Shown piece after piece: positions 7,136 through 7,706 of a stretch of DNA of 7,706 nt. Made by a program: the position numbers and the translations under genes. The stretch comes from Clostridia bacterium (GTDB taxonomy: Bacteria; Bacillota; Clostridia; Christensenellales; CAG-917), in the NCBI GenBank assembly GCA_900769205.1, contig CAAGFS010000164.1, positions 1 through 7,706 of the forward strand. The letters are read 5' to 3'. The first letter of the stretch is position 1. Each line of letters begins with the position of its first letter. The notes under the pieces are model-generated. The model did no database searches. It worked only from the letters and a program-made list of their open reading frames with translations, and was not told the origin of the DNA.

Positions 7136-7706
7136 ACGTTGTTGCGGGTGACGTGATAGAAGGCAAGGTTTCGGACTTTGCAAGCGAAGGCGAAGGAGTC
7201 GTCAAAATCGGCTCGTACACCGTGTTCGTGCCCTTTGCCATAGTTGGCGAAACGGTGCGCGCTCGCATTCGTTTTGCAAAAAAGGACTACGCTTTTGCCG
7301 ACCTTGCGGAAGTCGTGACGCCATCGCCGCACAGGATAAAACCAAAATGCACCTATTTCGGCAGGTGCGGCGGTTGCGACCTTCAACACGTTGACAAGGA
7401 ATGTCAGCTCGCAATCAAAAAATCCGCGGTTGAAAACGCGCTCAGAAAAATAGGCGGATTCGACGTCAAAGCGGAAGATACGGTCAGTCTGAACGATTGG
7501 GAATACCGCAACAAAATATCCTTGCCCTTTGCGTACAAGAGCAAGTCGGGCAGAGTGTCGCTCGGTTTTTACGAGAAAAGAACGCACACCGTCGTGCCTA
7601 TGAAGTGGTGCCCTTTGCACGGCGAATGGGCTTCGACGTTGATTGCGGACGTGACCGAGTGGGCAAACAACGAAAAAATATCCGTTTACGACGAAACGTC
7701 GCGCAA
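7129..7706 (+). CDS. rlmD: TrmA/RlmD-family RNA (uracil-5-)-methyltransferase (3' partial)
   Basis: N-terminal 192 residues of an S-adenosylmethionine-dependent enzyme that methylates C5 of uracil in RNA, probably 23S rRNA; the SAM-binding catalytic half lies beyond the window. Residues 1-64 match a TRAM RNA-binding domain (GDVIEGKVSDFASEGEGVVK). Next comes the iron-sulphur cluster motif CTYFGRCGGC, with C74, C80 and C83 at the same numbers as in E. coli RlmD (RumA), and a fourth candidate ligand C161 in MKWCP. YRNK at 126-129 is another family hallmark. The GTG start overlaps the hydrolase stop by 7 bases; the matching cysteine numbering supports this start. The [4Fe-4S] motif separates it from tRNA-modifying TrmA, which lacks the cluster. 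In many Bacillota the family member acts on two rRNA sites (RlmCD), so the exact target uridine is not settled by this sequence. Confidence 0.9.
   Translation, partial: MLNVVAGDVIEGKVSDFASEGEGVVKIGSYTVFVPFAIVGETVRARIRFAKKDYAFADLAEVVTPSPHRIKPKCTYFGRCGGCDLQHVDKECQLAIKKSAVENALRKIGGFDVKAEDTVSLNDWEYRNKISLPFAYKSKSGRVSLGFYEKRTHTVVPMKWCPLHGEWASTLIADVTEWANNEKISVYDETSR

Noticed and set aside
3018..7180. The word CTTGCAAG/TTTGCAAG recurring many times, considered as a dispersed repeat or uptake-type signal.
   Set aside because: The copies fall within coding frames and largely follow from favoured codons such as GCA AGC (Ala-Ser) and GCA AGA (Ala-Arg); there is no conserved flanking sequence or intergenic placement.
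1..7706. Mobile elements, CRISPR arrays, tRNA or rRNA genes, riboswitches, defence or biosynthetic systems.
   Set aside because: None seen: no direct-repeat arrays, transposase or integrase motifs, or cloverleaf-like sequences, and the longest noncoding gap is 130 bases.

Overview
The window reads as an ordinary chromosomal stretch of a bacterium, most likely a Bacillota (Firmicutes), class Clostridia, and possibly one of the uncultivated gut lineages. Three things point there: dnaE directly followed by a phosphofructokinase gene is a neighbourhood known from clostridia and bacilli; DnaE is of the long, non-proteobacterial type with an intact-looking PHP domain; and a pyrophosphate-dependent phosphofructokinase of the GQSGGPT type sits next door. 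The taxonomic call is inference and was not tested by a search. All genes are on the + strand, tightly packed, and share one strong codon preference (TTA and CTA never used, TCA almost never), so I see no sign of recent transfer.

Layout: (1) 2-3397, the 3' ~95% of dnaE (replicative DNA polymerase III alpha subunit), cut by the left edge. (2) 3456-4442, an ATP-type 6-phosphofructokinase with a clear Shine-Dalgarno site. (3) 4531-5784, a second, distantly related phosphofructokinase carrying the Asp/Lys pair that marks pyrophosphate-dependent enzymes. (4) 5785-5914, a gap holding a strong 15-bp hairpin followed by T-rich sequence, probably the terminator of the preceding unit, with a competing alternative hairpin. 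(5) 5915-7135, an alpha/beta hydrolase of the HSL/Aes-like esterase group with an unusual charged N-terminal extension. (6) 7129-7706, the 5' part of a TrmA/RlmD-family RNA uracil-5-methyltransferase, overlapping the hydrolase by 7 bases and cut by the right edge.

How they work together: the two phosphofructokinases catalyse the same committed step of glycolysis with different phosphoryl donors (ATP, essentially irreversible; PPi, reversible). Their adjacency, same strand, and lack of a terminator between them suggest co-expression, possibly as the distal part of a transcript that includes dnaE. The hydrolase and the methyltransferase look translationally coupled and probably form a second unit after the hairpin; no functional link between them is evident.

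I found no tRNA, rRNA, CRISPR, insertion sequence, prophage or defence genes. Nothing here looks like a wholly new system. The points most worth a second look are the ATP/PPi phosphofructokinase pair, the hydrolase with proline in its oxyanion motif and a long helical N-terminus, the three-segment hairpin region, and the near-total exclusion of TTA, CTA and TCA codons.
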